Below are positions 1 through 5,964 of a stretch of 13,068 bases of DNA, piece after piece (the stretch's first letter is position 1; each line of letters begins with the position of its first letter). Below the pieces are notes generated by a model. The model worked only from the letters and a program-made list of their open reading frames with translations, was not told the origin of the DNA and searched no databases. Source of the stretch: CAZPCT01 sp964585325 (GTDB lineage: Bacteria > Patescibacteriota > Minisyncoccia > JACQLN01 > CAZPCT01); assembly GCA_964585325.1 (NCBI GenBank), contig CAZPCT010000008.1:1-13068 (forward strand). Direction: 5' to 3'. The position numbers and the translations under genes are program-made.

Positions 1-21
1 AAAGACGGCCTTCTGGCCGTC
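1..21 (-). terminator. Rho-independent terminator, distal hairpin of a tandem pair
   Basis: On the minus strand a perfect 7-bp stem (GACGGCC / GGCCGTC, positions 4-10 and 15-21) with a 4-nt loop is followed by TTT, where the window ends. The stem is GC-rich and lies downstream of the 88-residue gene, in the right orientation to end its transcript. The length of the U-tract cannot be judged because it runs off the edge. Confidence 0.6.
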
Positions 22-24
22 CGG

Positions 25-53
25 GCGGGCGGTCACCAAACATGACCGCCCGC
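25..53 (-). terminator. Strong hairpin downstream of the small-gene pair
   Basis: Positions 25-35 and 43-53 form a perfect 11-bp inverted repeat (GCGGGCGGTCA and its complement) around a 7-nt loop. It has no U-tract of its own but is followed after 3 nt by the second hairpin at 4-21. It may be the first part of a tandem terminator or a 3'-end stabiliser. It begins 36 nt after the stop codon of the 88-residue gene. Confidence 0.5.
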
Positions 54-89
54 TGTTGTAGTACTCAGATGATGTCTCGCGGCATCAGT

Positions 90-356
90 TCAGGCCCGCC
101 TCAAAGCGAAGGGGGCCACAACGTCGTCGAAATACACGAGAATGCCTTGAGGGACCTTCCGCGCGGCTTTGCCCACGTAATGGATGTTCTTCTTCCGCAT
201 CAGTTGGACAACCTCCTCAGCGCTCAGGTAGTCCGACGCATCCTCCGTGAGACACCGCTCCACCTCTATCAGTGACGCCGCCGCGACAACGCATCCACGC
301 GCGTTGTCTCCGCAATCAGGGTCGGCTTCGTCCGTGTACACGAGGTACAGGTTCAT
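90..356 (-). CDS. Hypothetical 88-residue protein
   Basis: I do not recognise a characterised family. The protein has 88 residues, two cysteines (C15 and C22) plus C35, no membrane segment and no signal peptide, so it is probably cytoplasmic. Its outline is an N-terminal beta strand (NLYLVYTDE), an acidic turn, a CVVAA strand, then a helical middle and a final GILVYFDD strand. This loosely recalls small uncharacterised proteins seen in phages and accessory loci that begin LYLV and end with a G-I/V-hydrophobic strand; that resemblance is from memory. The ATG is well supported: GGAGG at 361-365 precedes it by 4 nt. The start overlaps the stop of the upstream gene as ATGA, so the two are probably translationally coupled. 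Two hairpins follow the stop. Confidence 0.65.
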   Translation of the reverse strand: MNLYLVYTDEADPDCGDNARGCVVAAASLIEVERCLTEDASDYLSAEEVVQLMRKKNIHYVGKAARKVPQGILVYFDDVVAPFALRRA

Positions 357-679
357 GAGTCCTCCAGTTGCAAAGGGTAGTGTTGCTCCTTCCCGCCACC
401 TGATGGATAGTACGTAACACCACAGTCAAGGCACCCCACTGCCACAACTCGCGAGTGCTTCCCGTTCTGCCGCACCGTGTATGTACGCATGCTGTCACAA
501 CGCGGACAACGCTCTCCGGTGCTGACATCCTCCTGCGCTGCCTCAAACCGTGAGACAACGTAGTCTAGACCCATGAGGAACAGACACACGGCTCCTGCCT
601 CTAGAAGTGCAATAAAAAGGAACTTGATACCCTTCCAGACAAGACGGCCAACATGCCGCCCTAGTGACTGAGTGGTCAT
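353..679 (-). CDS. Small membrane-anchored zinc-ribbon protein
   Basis: The product has 108 residues. Residues about 10-38 hold one hydrophobic membrane segment (KFLFIALLEAGAVCLFLMGL) after a basic N-terminus, which suggests the N-terminus stays inside. The C-terminal half carries two CxxC knuckles, CPRC and CLDC, 27 residues apart, the layout of a four-cysteine zinc ribbon that would sit in the cytoplasm or at the membrane face depending on topology. I chose the ATG at 679 because a full AAGGAGG lies 4 nt upstream; the longer reading from 700 would encode that site as protein and has only a weak upstream signal. It is preceded by an extended -10 promoter and overlaps the next gene by 4 nt (ATGA). 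Function is unknown. Zinc ribbons occur in nucleic-acid-binding, protease-associated and assembly proteins, and nothing here chooses between them. Confidence 0.68.
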   Translation of the reverse strand: MTTQSLGRHVGRLVWKGIKFLFIALLEAGAVCLFLMGLDYVVSRFEAAQEDVSTGERCPRCDSMRTYTVRQNGKHSRVVAVGCLDCGVTYYPSGGGKEQHYPLQLEDS

Positions 680-683
680 GCCG

Positions 684-690
684 CCTCCTT
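684..690 (-). promoter_or_regulatory. Shine-Dalgarno site deciding the start of the zinc-ribbon gene
   Basis: The minus strand reads AAGGAGG followed by CGGC and then ATG (677-679). This is the best ribosome-binding site in the window and favours the start at 679 over the in-frame ATG at 700. Confidence 0.75.
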
Positions 691-713
691 GTGAAAGCAT
701 CCCTACCCGTCCG

Positions 714-722
714 ACTATACCA
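714..722 (-). promoter_or_regulatory. Extended -10 promoter of the small-gene pair
   Basis: The minus strand reads TGG-TATAGT, an extended -10 element (TGnTATAAT type) with no convincing -35 at 17 bp. It lies just after the L21 terminator and would start transcription near 707, leaving a leader of about 28 nt that contains the AAGGAGG site. The placement gives the two small genes expression independent of rplU. Confidence 0.45.
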
Positions 723-742
723 AAAATTCCCCCGTGGGGGAA
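722..742 (-). terminator. Rho-independent terminator after rplU
   Basis: Positions 727-733 (ttccccc) and 736-742 (gggggaa) are perfect inverted repeats; allowing a 4-nt loop this is a 6-bp GC-rich stem. On the minus strand it is followed immediately by TTTTT (722-726). It begins 14 nt beyond the rplU stop codon. On the plus strand only a weaker, interrupted T-run follows, so it works mainly for the minus strand. Confidence 0.8.
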
Positions 743-756
743 CTTTTGACACTCGC

Positions 757-1173
757 CTACTTCTTTTTTGCGACTGACGCTGCTTTCTTCTTTGGCACCA
801 CCTTCTTTTTTGGGACCTCTTCCTTTGCCTCTGTTTTCGCACTCTTCTGTGCGCCTGCAGCGCTGGTTACAATGTCCGTTATTTCTACTTCTGAAAACGG
901 CTGTCTGTGCCCACGTTTTGTCTTGAATCGTTTTTTGGGCTTGTATTTGAGCGTGATGATCTTTCGGTCCCGGCCTTCGCGTACCACTGTTCCTTTCACC
1001 TGTGCCCCATCCACAACAGGGCTACCCACTGCCACGTCCGTACCGTTGGCTATCAACAACACCTTGTCAAACACAACACTCTCGCCCTTCTGGCCGAACG
1101 TCTTGTCAAACTTGATTTTCTCTCCCAGCACGGCCACGTATTGCTTACCGGCCGCCTTAATGACTGCAAACAT
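757..1173 (-). CDS. rplU: 50S ribosomal protein L21 with lysine-rich C-terminal tail
   Basis: Bacterial L21 binds 23S rRNA in the large subunit. Residues 1-103 match the whole family: start MFAVIKAAGKQY, central EKIKFDKTF, the KVLLIANG strand, GSPVVDGA, then the basic RNA-binding stretch YKPKKRFKTKRGHRQPFSEVEI. Typical L21 ends near residue 103; here 35 further residues follow, rich in Ala, Glu and Lys with repeated KKK triplets (about 121-138). That tail is likely disordered and basic. The gene has its own sigma70-like promoter overlapping the end of rmuC and its own terminator. The usual partner gene rpmA (L27) is not next to it; two unrelated small genes follow instead. The ATG has only a weak AGAG upstream. 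Identification is secure. Confidence 0.97.
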   Translation of the reverse strand: MFAVIKAAGKQYVAVLGEKIKFDKTFGQKGESVVFDKVLLIANGTDVAVGSPVVDGAQVKGTVVREGRDRKIITLKYKPKKRFKTKRGHRQPFSEVEITDIVTSAAGAQKSAKTEAKEEVPKKKVVPKKKAASVAKKK

Positions 1174-1221
1174 ATCTCTAGCTGTTTAGCTTATAGCTTC
1201 ATTAGCTTTTTAGGAATACGA

Positions 1222-1250
1222 AATATAACAGAATACAGCGTATTAATCAA
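1222..1250 (-). promoter_or_regulatory. Sigma70-type promoter of rplU
   Basis: On the minus strand TTGATT (1245-1250) and TATATT (1222-1227) are separated by exactly 17 bp. Predicted transcription start is near 1215, giving a leader of about 42 nt before the rplU ATG. The -35 box overlaps the rmuC stop codon. The leader contains four AGCT tetramers at 1180, 1188, 1195 and 1204. Confidence 0.7.
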
Positions 1251-2283
1251 TATCTGTCGGATCCTTCGGCCTCGCAAGCAGCACAGGTTCAATGGCGCGC
1301 TCTGCCCCTGAGATGCGCACCACATCCTTCTCTATCTTTGCAAGCTCCTTATACGCCGCGTTATAGCTGTTGACCGTGGTGCTCAAATGCGTGCCGTGTT
1401 TCTTCATATACTCTTCGTACGCCTGAATGTGTGTATGCAGACGGTTCACGTTCTTCAGGATCTCCTTTGTGGATTCTTGGATCTCCCTGTCACGAACGTT
1501 TTGCCAGAGTGACTGGAGAAAGGCATAGAATGTGGTGGGAGAGACAATGTGTACCTTCTTATCCTTGGAAGCGTACTGCAACAGGTCGCGGCTGTTTATG
1601 TGCGTGCCCACCTCATTTACCAGAAGTTCGTAATAGAGTCCCTCGGCGGGAATAAACATAAGAGCAAATTCAGCAGTTCCCTCATCAGGACGTATGTATT
1701 TAGCGGTCTCGTCTATCCGCTGCTTGAGGTCCCGCCGAAACACCGTCTCCAACTCTTTCAAGCGGTTCTCGTCTGACTCGTCAAGGATGCGCGTGTAATT
1801 TTCAAGTGAAAACTTAGAATCAATCGGAATAATCTGATCTCCCATAAAAATAGCCGCATCCACTTTTGTCCCGTCGCTAAAACCATACTGCATTTGGTAT
1901 TGATTGGGAGAAAATGCGCTTTGTAAAAGCATCTCAAGCGAATACTCACCAAACGTTCCCCGGTGCTTCGGGTTTTTAAGAATGTCCTGCAGCCGCTGAA
2001 GTTGGTCTGCGAACGTAGCTACCTGCTTCTGCCCCTCCCCCACTTTTGTAAGTTCCGCGGTGATTTCTTTGATGATCCGGGAACTCTGCCCAGCCTGTTC
2101 TTGCATCGCCCGTGTTGATTCAGAAAGCTTGCTGTCCATGGTACGTGAAAGCTCGTTCAGCTGGTTCTGGAGCATCAGAAGCTCACCTTCCTTTGGTTTT
2201 TGCGCCTGCCGGGAAAGAGACCACAACACACCGGCAAAGCCGGCAATCACTATGACAAGCAAGATGATAAATTCAGTAGTCAT
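1243..2283 (-). CDS. rmuC: RmuC family protein (DNA recombination protein RmuC)
   Basis: RmuC proteins are membrane-tethered, coiled-coil proteins with a restriction-endonuclease-like fold, linked in E. coli to limiting DNA inversion at short repeats; the biochemical activity is poorly defined. Here 346 residues comprise one N-terminal membrane anchor (about 4-22, EFIILLVIVIAGFAGVLWSL), a charged coiled coil (about 30-95), and the RmuC core (about 95-320) with the signatures GTFGEYSLEMLLQSAF, VDAAIF, IPIDSKFSLENY, FALMFIPAEGLYYEL and IVSPTTFYAFLQSLW. The P-ID-SKF segment is the conserved core of the nuclease-like fold. Length is shorter than E. coli RmuC (about 475), mostly in the coiled coil. 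It starts 9 nt after the ATPase stop, without a recognisable Shine-Dalgarno site, so it is probably cotranscribed with the ATPase. Confidence 0.93.
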   Translation of the reverse strand: MTTEFIILLVIVIAGFAGVLWSLSRQAQKPKEGELLMLQNQLNELSRTMDSKLSESTRAMQEQAGQSSRIIKEITAELTKVGEGQKQVATFADQLQRLQDILKNPKHRGTFGEYSLEMLLQSAFSPNQYQMQYGFSDGTKVDAAIFMGDQIIPIDSKFSLENYTRILDESDENRLKELETVFRRDLKQRIDETAKYIRPDEGTAEFALMFIPAEGLYYELLVNEVGTHINSRDLLQYASKDKKVHIVSPTTFYAFLQSLWQNVRDREIQESTKEILKNVNRLHTHIQAYEEYMKKHGTHLSTTVNSYNAAYKELAKIEKDVVRISGAERAIEPVLLARPKDPTDID

Positions 2284-2292
2284 GAAGTTGTG

Positions 2293-4977
2293 TTACACAG
2301 ATTTTTTCCGCCAATACAGCCACTTCCCCACCTCAATAGCAATTACGTTTACCATACCAAAGCCTACAATGATTATCCACTCAATACCCGTAAGCGGCAC
2401 TGTGCGGAGCAGGGTGCTAAACGGCGGAACATAGACCGCAAGGAGCGTGAGGCAGACGCCCAGCGCGGCGGCCCATAGCAGATAGGTATTGGAAAACGGG
2501 TTCATCTGCCAGAGCGGGCGGCGGAGGGAGCGCATGGAAAAAGCGTAAAAAATCGTCCCCAAAGCAAGAGCGGCAAAGATAATGGTGCGCACCTTCTCAA
2601 GAGTGACCTCTTGCCCTAAAAAGAAAACAAAGAGGCCCACTAAGATGACGTCCGTCAAAAGCCCCACTACAATGATAAGAAACCGCATCTCTTTGTCAAT
2701 AATAGAGGTTGTCTGGCTGACCGGCGGCATCTTCATAACGTCTTGCTCTCCTTTCTCAAATGCCAGGGCAATGCCCGGCCCCACGTCAGCAATGACTTTG
2801 GCCCACAAAATCTGCGCGGGAAGAATGGGCAGCGGCAAACCGGCCAGAACCGCAAAAGAAATAAGAAGTATTTCTGTAAAGCTGTCTGACAAAAGATACG
2901 TGATGACCTTTTTTATATTATCAATAATCACCCGCCCTTCTCGCACCGCCGCCACAACTGTAGTGAAACTGTTATTGAGCAGGATGATGTCTGATGCCTC
3001 CTTGGCAAGGTCAGTGCCTGAACCCACCGCCACACCCACGTCCGCTAATTTGAGGGCCGGCGCGTCATTAACGCCATCACCAAGCGTAGCCACAACGTTC
3101 CCGTGACTCTGCCACGCGCGCGTGATGCGCAGCTTATGTTCAGGCGTCACACGGCTAAAGATGTCTACAGTGCGCACTTCCCGTGCCAGTTCTTCTTCTG
3201 AAAGAGCGTGCACGTCGTGACCCTCCATAACAGTGAACGCGTGGCGTTTCTGAGGCAGCAGTCCTATCTCCTTCCCCACGGCTATGGCGGTCTGCGCATG
3301 GTCTCCTGTCACAATGACCGTACGAATTCCCGCCGCGTGAGTCTGTGCCACCGTGTGCGGCACGTCCTCTCGTACCGGATCCCGCAACGCAATAACTCCC
3401 ACAAACACGAGCTCTTCCATAAGCGCCTCCCAACGCACCAACTCTGGATCTCCTGTTGCGTCCTGCTCGTCTACCTGCCGTGATGCCACCGCAATAAGAC
3501 GCAGTCCTTGCGCCGCAAGCTTTTCCATAGCCACGCGAAGTTCATTCCGGTCATCCGCGCTCAATGGAACCACCCGGCCCCCTATCTCTCCACTGCTGCT
3601 GTAACGCAGCACTACCTCGGGAGCGCCAGAGATACATAACTGAGCACCGGCAGACGCCGCGCGTATTGATGCGGCGTACTTTCTGTTTGAGCTAAACGGC
3701 AACGTGCTGAAGACGGGTCGTTGTTCTTCAAGCGTAAGTGGGTCAAGACCAGCTTGTGCGGCTGCTATAAAAAACGCCTGGTCTGAGGAGTTGCCTCTCA
3801 TGCGCCATTCGTCATATGCGTCTTCGGGGTTTTCCACCACCACGTCTGCGGTGCTTGCGGCGATAGCAAGCGCCCGAAGCTGCACGTCCTCTATACGTTC
3901 CTCTTCTTCGGCAAGCTCAAGGATGCCGTCCCGTTTTAACGCCGCAAGGACCTTGGCAACACGCATGCGCCCCTCCGTTAATGTTCCTGTCTTGTCTGTG
4001 AGTATGACGTTGGTGGAGCCAAGCGCTTGAGCCGCAGCCAGTGTTTTAACAAGCCCGCCGTTATGTAAAACACGCACCATCCCTATGGTCAAAATAGCGA
4101 CCATGGCCACCGGCAGACCTTCGGGGATAGCAGAAACAGTTACCGCCACGGTCAAAAGAAACATCTCCCCTGCCGGCCTGCCTACGAGTATGCCCGCCAC
4201 AAACAGTGCGGCGGCGACAATAAGGGTAAGTATCCCTAAAAAGCGTCCTAGCCGGGCAACACGGCGCTCAAACGGTGTCTGGGTCTCTCTCGTACGCTGT
4301 GTCAGCTCCCCAATGTGACCAAACTGAGTTCTGTCCCCGGTGGAAACCACCACCGCCTCCGCTTTTCCATCCACCACAGCTGTACCCATCCACACCATAT
4401 TTGCTCTGTCTGGCAGATCTGTTTCTTTTGGAAGAACGGCCACGCTCTTTGTTATGGGCTCCGCCTCTCCCGTCAGCAACGCCTCACTCACAGCCACATG
4501 CAGCGCTCTGACAACGCGCGCGTCTGCAGGGACGTTGTCTCCCGCGCGCAGTTGTATCGTGTCCCCGGGCACAAGTGTGGGTGTGGGCACGCGCTGCCAC
4601 CTTCCGTCGCGCAGGACCAACGCCATACTTCGCTCTTGTGCATGTAGCGCATTGAGCGCTTTCTGTGCCTTGCGCTCCTGGTAAAACCCTATGCCCGCGT
4701 TTAAAAGAACGACAATAAAAATAACGGCGCCGTCTAGCCACGCCGAAAGAAAAAGGGTCACTACCCCCGCCACAATAAGAAGAACAATGAGCGGGTGCGC
4801 CAGTTGCCGCGCGAACAACCAAAGAGGGTGCGCGCGCCTCTGCTCTGTCAGGGCATTCGTACCTATGCCATCAAGCCGGCGGCGAGCCTCTGCCCCCGTG
4901 AGGCCATCTTGTTTGGCGTCCACCTGCGCCAGAAGCGCGCCTAGCGGCAGCGCATGCCACGGAGTCTCTCTGTCCAT
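2293..4977 (-). CDS. P2-type cation-transporting ATPase (Ca2+-ATPase-like, specificity uncertain)
   Basis: This is a membrane pump of 894 residues using an aspartyl-phosphate intermediate. In order: N-terminal cation-ATPase domain (5-70), M1-M2 (about 58-100), actuator domain with TGE (169-171), M3-M4 with PEGLP (285-289), phosphorylation site DKTGT (D328), nucleotide-binding domain, TGD (557-559), GDGVND (633-638), then M5-M10 (about 690-888). PEGLP and the ten-helix layout place it with SERCA/PMR1-type pumps. However, against SERCA from memory, N768 is S699, E771 is E702, N796 is K727, T799 is A730 and D800 is D731, so a Ca2+ substrate is not safe. I chose the ATG at 4977; an alternative ATG at 5013 overlaps the uppS stop as ATGA and adds 12 residues unlike the family. 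An extended -10 lies immediately before the chosen start. Confidence 0.93.
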   Translation of the reverse strand: MDRETPWHALPLGALLAQVDAKQDGLTGAEARRRLDGIGTNALTEQRRAHPLWLFARQLAHPLIVLLIVAGVVTLFLSAWLDGAVIFIVVLLNAGIGFYQERKAQKALNALHAQERSMALVLRDGRWQRVPTPTLVPGDTIQLRAGDNVPADARVVRALHVAVSEALLTGEAEPITKSVAVLPKETDLPDRANMVWMGTAVVDGKAEAVVVSTGDRTQFGHIGELTQRTRETQTPFERRVARLGRFLGILTLIVAAALFVAGILVGRPAGEMFLLTVAVTVSAIPEGLPVAMVAILTIGMVRVLHNGGLVKTLAAAQALGSTNVILTDKTGTLTEGRMRVAKVLAALKRDGILELAEEEERIEDVQLRALAIAASTADVVVENPEDAYDEWRMRGNSSDQAFFIAAAQAGLDPLTLEEQRPVFSTLPFSSNRKYAASIRAASAGAQLCISGAPEVVLRYSSSGEIGGRVVPLSADDRNELRVAMEKLAAQGLRLIAVASRQVDEQDATGDPELVRWEALMEELVFVGVIALRDPVREDVPHTVAQTHAAGIRTVIVTGDHAQTAIAVGKEIGLLPQKRHAFTVMEGHDVHALSEEELAREVRTVDIFSRVTPEHKLRITRAWQSHGNVVATLGDGVNDAPALKLADVGVAVGSGTDLAKEASDIILLNNSFTTVVAAVREGRVIIDNIKKVITYLLSDSFTEILLISFAVLAGLPLPILPAQILWAKVIADVGPGIALAFEKGEQDVMKMPPVSQTTSIIDKEMRFLIIVVGLLTDVILVGLFVFFLGQEVTLEKVRTIIFAALALGTIFYAFSMRSLRRPLWQMNPFSNTYLLWAAALGVCLTLLAVYVPPFSTLLRTVPLTGIEWIIIVGFGMVNVIAIEVGKWLYWRKKSV

Positions 4978-4984
4978 TAGGTGT

Positions 4985-4993
4985 ATTGTACCA
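4985..4993 (-). promoter_or_regulatory. Extended -10 promoter giving a possibly leaderless ATPase transcript
   Basis: The minus strand reads TGG-TACAAT followed by 7 nt and the ATG at 4977. The hexamer differs from TATAAT at one base and carries the TGn extension; no -35 is evident. Normal spacing puts the transcription start on or next to the ATG. No Shine-Dalgarno site precedes this ATG, which fits a leaderless message. Confidence 0.4.
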
Positions 4994-5009
4994 CGCACCC
5001 CACGCGCAC

Positions 5010-5717
5010 TCATGCGCCGTGGCGCTGCTCAGTGTGTGTGGCACGATCAAGGGCCCGCTGGAGTTCTTTGGGTGTAAAGTCGGGCCAGAGTGTTTCGGTA
5101 AAATAAAGCTGCGCGTCAGCTACGTCCCACATCATAAGACCGGCGGACCAGTGGGGTTCTCCTCCTGTGCGTATGACCAAATCCACCGTGGGAAGTTCAG
5201 AGGTCCACAAGTGCTTCTTTATGGTCTCCTGTTCTACGCCGTCCGCACCCGCCGCCACAATAGACTCAACCGCACGCAGCATCTCATCCTTGCCGTCATA
5301 CCCTATCAAAAAGGTAAGGTGCCACTTTTCATATTTTGCTGTGTTTTCCACCGCGCGCGCAATCGCCTGCTGTACGGCGGGAGGCGTAAGCTCGGGCCAC
5401 CGCCCCAATACGCGTATCCTCACGTTATTCTTGTGCGTCTCGTCTGCGTCGGCAAGTTGGTTAAAATACTTTTCGTACAGAGAAAACAACGCACGCACCT
5501 CCTCTTCCGGTCGTTTGGTGAGATTCCCAGCGGAAGATCCCCAGATAGTGAGATACGGCACCCCTTTCTCGTGCACTGCTCTAATAATCTCTTCCATCCG
5601 CTCCGCTCCTTTATTGTGGCCAAAAAAAGGAGGATGAGAGTGCTGCGCCGCCCATCTGCGGTTGCCGTCCGGAATAATAACCAGGTGGTTAAGTTTACTC
5701 ATCAGTGATTTCTGCAT
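5010..5717 (-). CDS. uppS: Isoprenyl transferase, undecaprenyl diphosphate synthase family (divergent)
   Basis: Family members condense isopentenyl diphosphate onto farnesyl diphosphate in cis; undecaprenyl phosphate is the lipid carrier for peptidoglycan, fitting the nearby mur genes. The 235-residue length is normal. Seen: LVIIPDGNRRWA (D17 is the catalytic Asp), the GHNKGAERM helix (H34), KRPEEEV (R69, E73), IRTGGE (R183, E187), S191 and the LYFTETLWPDF end. Departures from E. coli UppS, recalled from memory: the FSxEN segment reads SSAGN with one extra residue, NYGGR reads GYDGK, R200 is H189 and the Mg-linked E213 is Q203. Product chain length or partner dependence may therefore differ. 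The ATG at 5717 has GGAAAG about 9 nt upstream and overlaps the stop of a possible small gene (TAATG); ATG 5702 is an alternative. The stop touches the ATPase region. Confidence 0.87.
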   Translation of the reverse strand: MQKSLMSKLNHLVIIPDGNRRWAAQHSHPPFFGHNKGAERMEEIIRAVHEKGVPYLTIWGSSAGNLTKRPEEEVRALFSLYEKYFNQLADADETHKNNVRIRVLGRWPELTPPAVQQAIARAVENTAKYEKWHLTFLIGYDGKDEMLRAVESIVAAGADGVEQETIKKHLWTSELPTVDLVIRTGGEPHWSAGLMMWDVADAQLYFTETLWPDFTPKELQRALDRATHTEQRHGA

Positions 5718-5866
5718 TATGACATACTTTCCGCATAAAAAAAGTACGCGGGAGGGACCTCCCAGGGTTCGGTCGTGCCGATCAGGGGGTCGCTCGTCGA
5801 CGTGCCGAACGTGGTGCCGGTCTCATCCTCCCTCACGCCGGGGATTCGATTGCTCGTCTCCGTCAT
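5717..5866 (-). CDS. Possible 49-residue small protein upstream of uppS
   Basis: An ATG at 5866 opens a 49-residue reading frame ending in TAA at 5717, sharing one base with the uppS ATG (TAATG), the arrangement of translational coupling. The predicted peptide is acidic and polar (rich in Thr, Gly, Glu) with an aromatic end (WEVPPAYFFYAE), without a membrane segment. Third codon positions are strongly G/C, more than in neighbouring genes, which may be coding bias or simply different base composition. An AGAG-like site lies about 7 nt upstream. Against it: I recognise no family, and a hairpin plus T7 run that could be a terminator lies inside the frame (5737-5763). An extension to a TTG at 5941 is in frame but looks less likely. 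Confidence 0.35.
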   Translation of the reverse strand: MTETSNRIPGVREDETGTTFGTSTSDPLIGTTEPWEVPPAYFFYAESMS

Positions 5867-5964
5867 GCGAAACTCTCTTTCATTTCGGAGTTCACGGTTT
5901 TCGTGCGCGTCTAAGAAATCCCACAATAAAACAAACTCCAAAATTGCAAAGGGTGGCGCCAGAC
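5718..5964 (-). other. Interval between the solute-binding protein gene and uppS
   Basis: This is the longest gap in the window. It holds the possible 49-residue frame described separately. On the minus strand a short hairpin, GGGAGG/CCTCCC with a 2-nt loop (5750-5763), is followed 6 nt later by T7 (5737-5743), a mediocre terminator candidate. I found no convincing promoter with both boxes and no terminator right after the solute-binding protein stop. Confidence 0.5.

Noticed and set aside
2582..3106. Plus-strand open frame of 174 codons opposite the P-type ATPase
   Set aside because: Low-complexity Ser/Thr/Arg product typical of an antisense shadow; the ATPase motifs GDGVND and M5-M6 lie in this stretch on the minus strand.
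4978..5013. Upstream ATG at 5013 for the ATPase, overlapping the uppS stop as ATGA
   Set aside because: The extra 12 residues do not match the family start, there is no ribosome-binding site, and an extended -10 lies between the two ATGs. It remains possible but less likely.
4986..5708. Long open frame on the plus strand (240 codons) opposite the prenyltransferase gene
   Set aside because: The minus-strand frame has clear cis-prenyltransferase motifs; the plus-strand product has no recognisable domain and mirrors the GC-rich coding bias.
5867..5941. TTG-initiated 25-residue extension of the small frame upstream of uppS
   Set aside because: No ribosome-binding site is seen before the TTG, and the base composition of this part differs from the 49-residue section.
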